The position numbers and the translations under genes were made by a program. The notes under the pieces are model-generated. The model was not told the DNA's origin and made no database searches. It was given only the letters and a program-made list of their open reading frames with translations. Positions 62,352 through 64,000 of a DNA stretch of 64,000 nt are shown here, in pieces. Source of the DNA: Streptomyces barringtoniae (GTDB taxonomy: Bacteria; Actinomycetota; Actinomycetes; Streptomycetales; Streptomycetaceae); assembly GCF_020819595.1 (NCBI RefSeq), contig NZ_JAJHNP010000021.1, positions 1 through 64,000 on the forward strand, in the 5' to 3' direction. Numbering within the stretch: the first letter of the stretch is position 1; every line of letters begins with the position of its first letter.

Positions 62352-63131
62352 ATGAGCGGGGAAGTTGTCCACAGGTTGGGGACGGCCGGGGGTGTTGTGC
62401 TGGCCCTCGGCTGGGTGGTTCGTCGGTTGGATCTGCTCCGGAGGCGGCGTCGGGCACGGCGGCGGGTGGCCGAGCTGCTCGGTCTGGAAGTGCCCGTGCC
62501 CCGGCGGCGGTTCGCGTCGGCGGACGCGGTGCGGCGGTGGCTGCCGTTGGCCGGGGTGGTGTGCGGTGCCTGGGTCCTGGTCGGTGGTGTGACCGGTGCC
62601 GTACTGGGGCTGGGTGCCGGGGTCGTGCTGCGGTGGTGGCGGAGCCGGGAGTCGGCCGCCGGCCGGGCGGAGCCGGTCGACACGGCCGCCGCCGCGCGCC
62701 AACTGCCGCTGGCTGCCGATCTGCTGGCCGCCTGCATCGCGGCCGGCGCCGGGCCGGTGATCGCCGCACAGGCGGTGGGGGAGGCGCTCGACGGGCCGGT
62801 CGGGGAGGCGCTGGCGCGGGGTGCGGCCGAGGTGCGGCTCGGCGGTGAACCGGCGCAGGCCTGGCGGCGGTTGGCCGAGCTGCCCGGCGCCGGAGCGCTG
62901 GCGCGGCTGCTGGAGCGGGCCGACGAGTCCGGGCTCCCGGCGGCCGGCCCGGCCGCCCGCCTCGCCTCCGACGCACGCGCGCAGTGGGCCCGCACCGCCA
63001 CGGCCCGGGCCCGGCGCGCGGGTGTACTGATCTCCGCGCCGGTAGGCCTGTGCTTCCTGCCCGCCTTCATCGCGGTCGGCGTGCTGCCCGTGGTGATCGG
63101 ACTCGCGGGCGGCGTGATGGGAGGCAGGTGA
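62352..63131 (+). CDS. tadC: TadC-type inner-membrane pilus protein
   Basis: 259 residues. First span GTAGGVVLALGWVVRRL, a basic RRRRRARRR segment, spans near LPLAGVVCGAWVLVGGVTG, a GspF-like domain (AADLLAACIAAGAGPVIAAQ, GPAARLASDARAQWART) and final hydrophobic helices LISAPVGLCFLPAFIAVGV and LPVVIGLAGGVMG. Pairs with TadB. ATG 62352 begins after an unusual repeat-containing gap, so it may have its own promoter. Confidence 0.86.
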   Translation: MSGEVVHRLGTAGGVVLALGWVVRRLDLLRRRRRARRRVAELLGLEVPVPRRRFASADAVRRWLPLAGVVCGAWVLVGGVTGAVLGLGAGVVLRWWRSRESAAGRAEPVDTAAAARQLPLAADLLAACIAAGAGPVIAAQAVGEALDGPVGEALARGAAEVRLGGEPAQAWRRLAELPGAGALARLLERADESGLPAAGPAARLASDARAQWARTATARARRAGVLISAPVGLCFLPAFIAVGVLPVVIGLAGGVMGGR

Positions 63132-63186
63132 GGCGTACGAGAGCGAACGAGCCCAAGCGGCCGACGGGCCGAGCAATCGCGGACCG

Positions 63187-63232
63187 CGCGGAGAACGCGG
63201 ACTGCGCGGAGAACGCGGACTGCGCGGAGAAC
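63187..63232. repeat. 18-bp direct repeat
   Basis: CGCGGAGAACGCGGACTG twice exactly plus a 10-11 nt partial third copy, between tadC and the pilin-like gene. Confidence 0.8.
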
Positions 63233-63263
63233 CACGAAAAACCTGAATCCCACGGGGGTTGGA

Positions 63264-63464
63264 ATGCACAGGAAGACCAAGGAAGCGGCGGTACGGCTGC
63301 GCCGGAAGGGGCGCGGGGACGCCGGAATGGTGACGTCCGAGTATGCGATGGGGATCATCGCGGCCGTCGGTTTCGCGTTGCTGCTCTACGAAGTCGTCAC
63401 CAGCGGCCAGGTCCGCGCGGAGTTGCAGGACATCGTGAAGAAGGCCCTCAATGCGCGGATGTGA
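63264..63464 (+). CDS. DUF4244-type Flp pilin-like protein
   Basis: 66 residues. Basic N-terminus, then GMVTSEYAMGIIAAVGFALL: a class III signal with predicted cleavage after G and a hydrophobic helix beginning with the pilin-type E5-like glutamate (SEYA). The short C-terminal helix ends LQDIVKKALNARM. Major pilin candidate of the tad locus. ATG 63264; the next gene overlaps its 3' end. Confidence 0.88.
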   Translation: MHRKTKEAAVRLRRKGRGDAGMVTSEYAMGIIAAVGFALLLYEVVTSGQVRAELQDIVKKALNARM

Positions 63465-63897
63465 GCGAGGGGCGGACCGCGGGTTCGTGACCGCGGAGGC
63501 GGCCGTGGTGCTGTGCGTGCTGGTGGCGTTCACGATGGCGCTGATCTGGGGGCTGCTCGTGGTGGCCGCACAGATCCAGTGCGTGGACGCCGCCCGCATC
63601 GGCGCCCGGGCCGCCGCCCGTCAGGACCCGGCCGACGCCGTGGTGACGGTGACCCGGGAGGCCGCACCGCGCGGCGCCCGGGTGACGGTCGGGCGCGAGG
63701 GCGACCAGGTGCGCGTGACGGTGGTGGCGAGACCGCCGGTGCTGAGCGGACTGCCGTTCGAACTACGGGAGCAGGCCGTCGCACCGGCAGAGGACACCGC
63801 GGCGACCGGTGCGACGACGTCGACCGGTGTGACGACGTCGACCGGAGAGCTCGCGCCGGCCGGGAAGACCGCGGCGGCCGGGGAGGCGGATCAGTGA
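63451..63897 (+). CDS. TadE-like minor pilin
   Basis: 148 residues. DRGFVTAEAAVVLCVLVAFT with E near the start of the span is the TadE-like pseudopilin signal; IQCVDAARIGARAAAR follows. The C-terminus is a Thr/Ala repeat (ATTSTGVTTSTGE) of low complexity. ATG 63451 lies 14 nt inside the previous gene. The stop overlaps the next start (GTGA). Confidence 0.85.
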   Translation: MRGCERGADRGFVTAEAAVVLCVLVAFTMALIWGLLVVAAQIQCVDAARIGARAAARQDPADAVVTVTREAAPRGARVTVGREGDQVRVTVVARPPVLSGLPFELREQAVAPAEDTAATGATTSTGVTTSTGELAPAGKTAAAGEADQ

Positions 63898-64000
63898 GGC
63901 GAGGTGGGACGAGGGATCGGCACCACTCGGACCGGGGGTCCGCCACGGTGTGGAGCCTGGGAGCGATGGCCGTGCTGTGCGCGGTGTTCGGAGCGGTGCT
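63894..64000 (+). CDS. TadG-like (Rv3654c-type) pilus protein, cut by window edge
   Basis: Only the first about 35 residues are seen. After a basic start they read DRGSATVWSLGAMAVLCAVF, the hydrophobic N-terminal helix with G-S-A-T typical of TadG/TadE-like helicase-neighbour proteins. GTG 63894 overlaps the previous stop (GTGA). Incomplete at the right edge. Confidence 0.75.
   Translation, partial: MRRGGTRDRHHSDRGSATVWSLGAMAVLCAVFGAV

Overview
The window is a chromosomal segment of a Streptomyces or very close relative. Evidence: very high GC with strong third-position GC, frequent GTG/TTG starts, many 4-nt start/stop overlaps, a wblA-type WhiB gene, and a long block whose gene order matches the conserved actinobacterial neighbourhood known in M. 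tuberculosis as Rv3654c-Rv3683. All functional assignments come from reading the sequence and recalling families; no database search was run.

Left part, about 1-28.5 kb, is accessory. It opens with a LysR regulator and a SerB-type phosphoserine phosphatase. Convergent to these is a two-gene minus-strand cassette: a small EACC1-like protein, translationally coupled to a 1251-residue fusion of a caspase-like peptidase and a superfamily 1 helicase. That layout looks like a defence/conflict system. After about 1.4 kb of gene-poor, repeat-rich and probably decayed DNA comes a type VII secretion (T7SS/ESX-like) island at 8.0-26.0 kb. It holds a DUF1023-type alpha/beta hydrolase with a small partner and a lipoprotein, two WXG100-like proteins, a short one-TM protein resembling the N-terminus of EccB, EccD, a proline-rich MinD-like ATPase, the three-ATPase EccC, a DUF6507-like protein, a large polymorphic toxin with a PD-(D/E)xK-like C-terminus, a coupled downstream gene that may be its immunity protein, and a DUF6177-like protein. 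One gene inside is frameshifted and one looks truncated. No full EccB, EccE or mycosin is seen. Next on the minus strand are an HTH-DUF488 gene, an unrecognised partner gene, a hidden 42-residue cationic/hydrophobic peptide gene with an excellent RBS and two terminator hairpins, and then tRNA-Pro(CGG).

Right part, about 28.6-64 kb, is core genome: a Pr6Pr-like membrane protein, metallophosphoesterase, YqeY-like protein, class A PBP, wblA, paired ArsA-like ATPases, DUF4177 protein, RidA, NUDIX, MBL hydrolase, nucleotidyltransferase, crp, nth, CoA-type NUDIX, MarP-like protease, epoxide-hydrolase-like protein, holin-like protein, nhaA, acs, a SulP-carbonic anhydrase fusion, a deacetylase-like lipoprotein, a CooC-like ATPase, a degenerate Fic-like protein, an HAD phosphatase, a 6C small RNA, and a tad-type pilus cluster (ssd, cpaF/tadA, tadB, tadC, DUF4244 pilin-like, TadE-like, TadG-like) that runs off the right end.

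Most likely to repay follow-up: the EACC1/caspase-helicase pair, the T7SS toxin and its coupled gene, the 42-residue peptide gene, the reduced T7SS with an EccB-like stub, and the 6C RNA.
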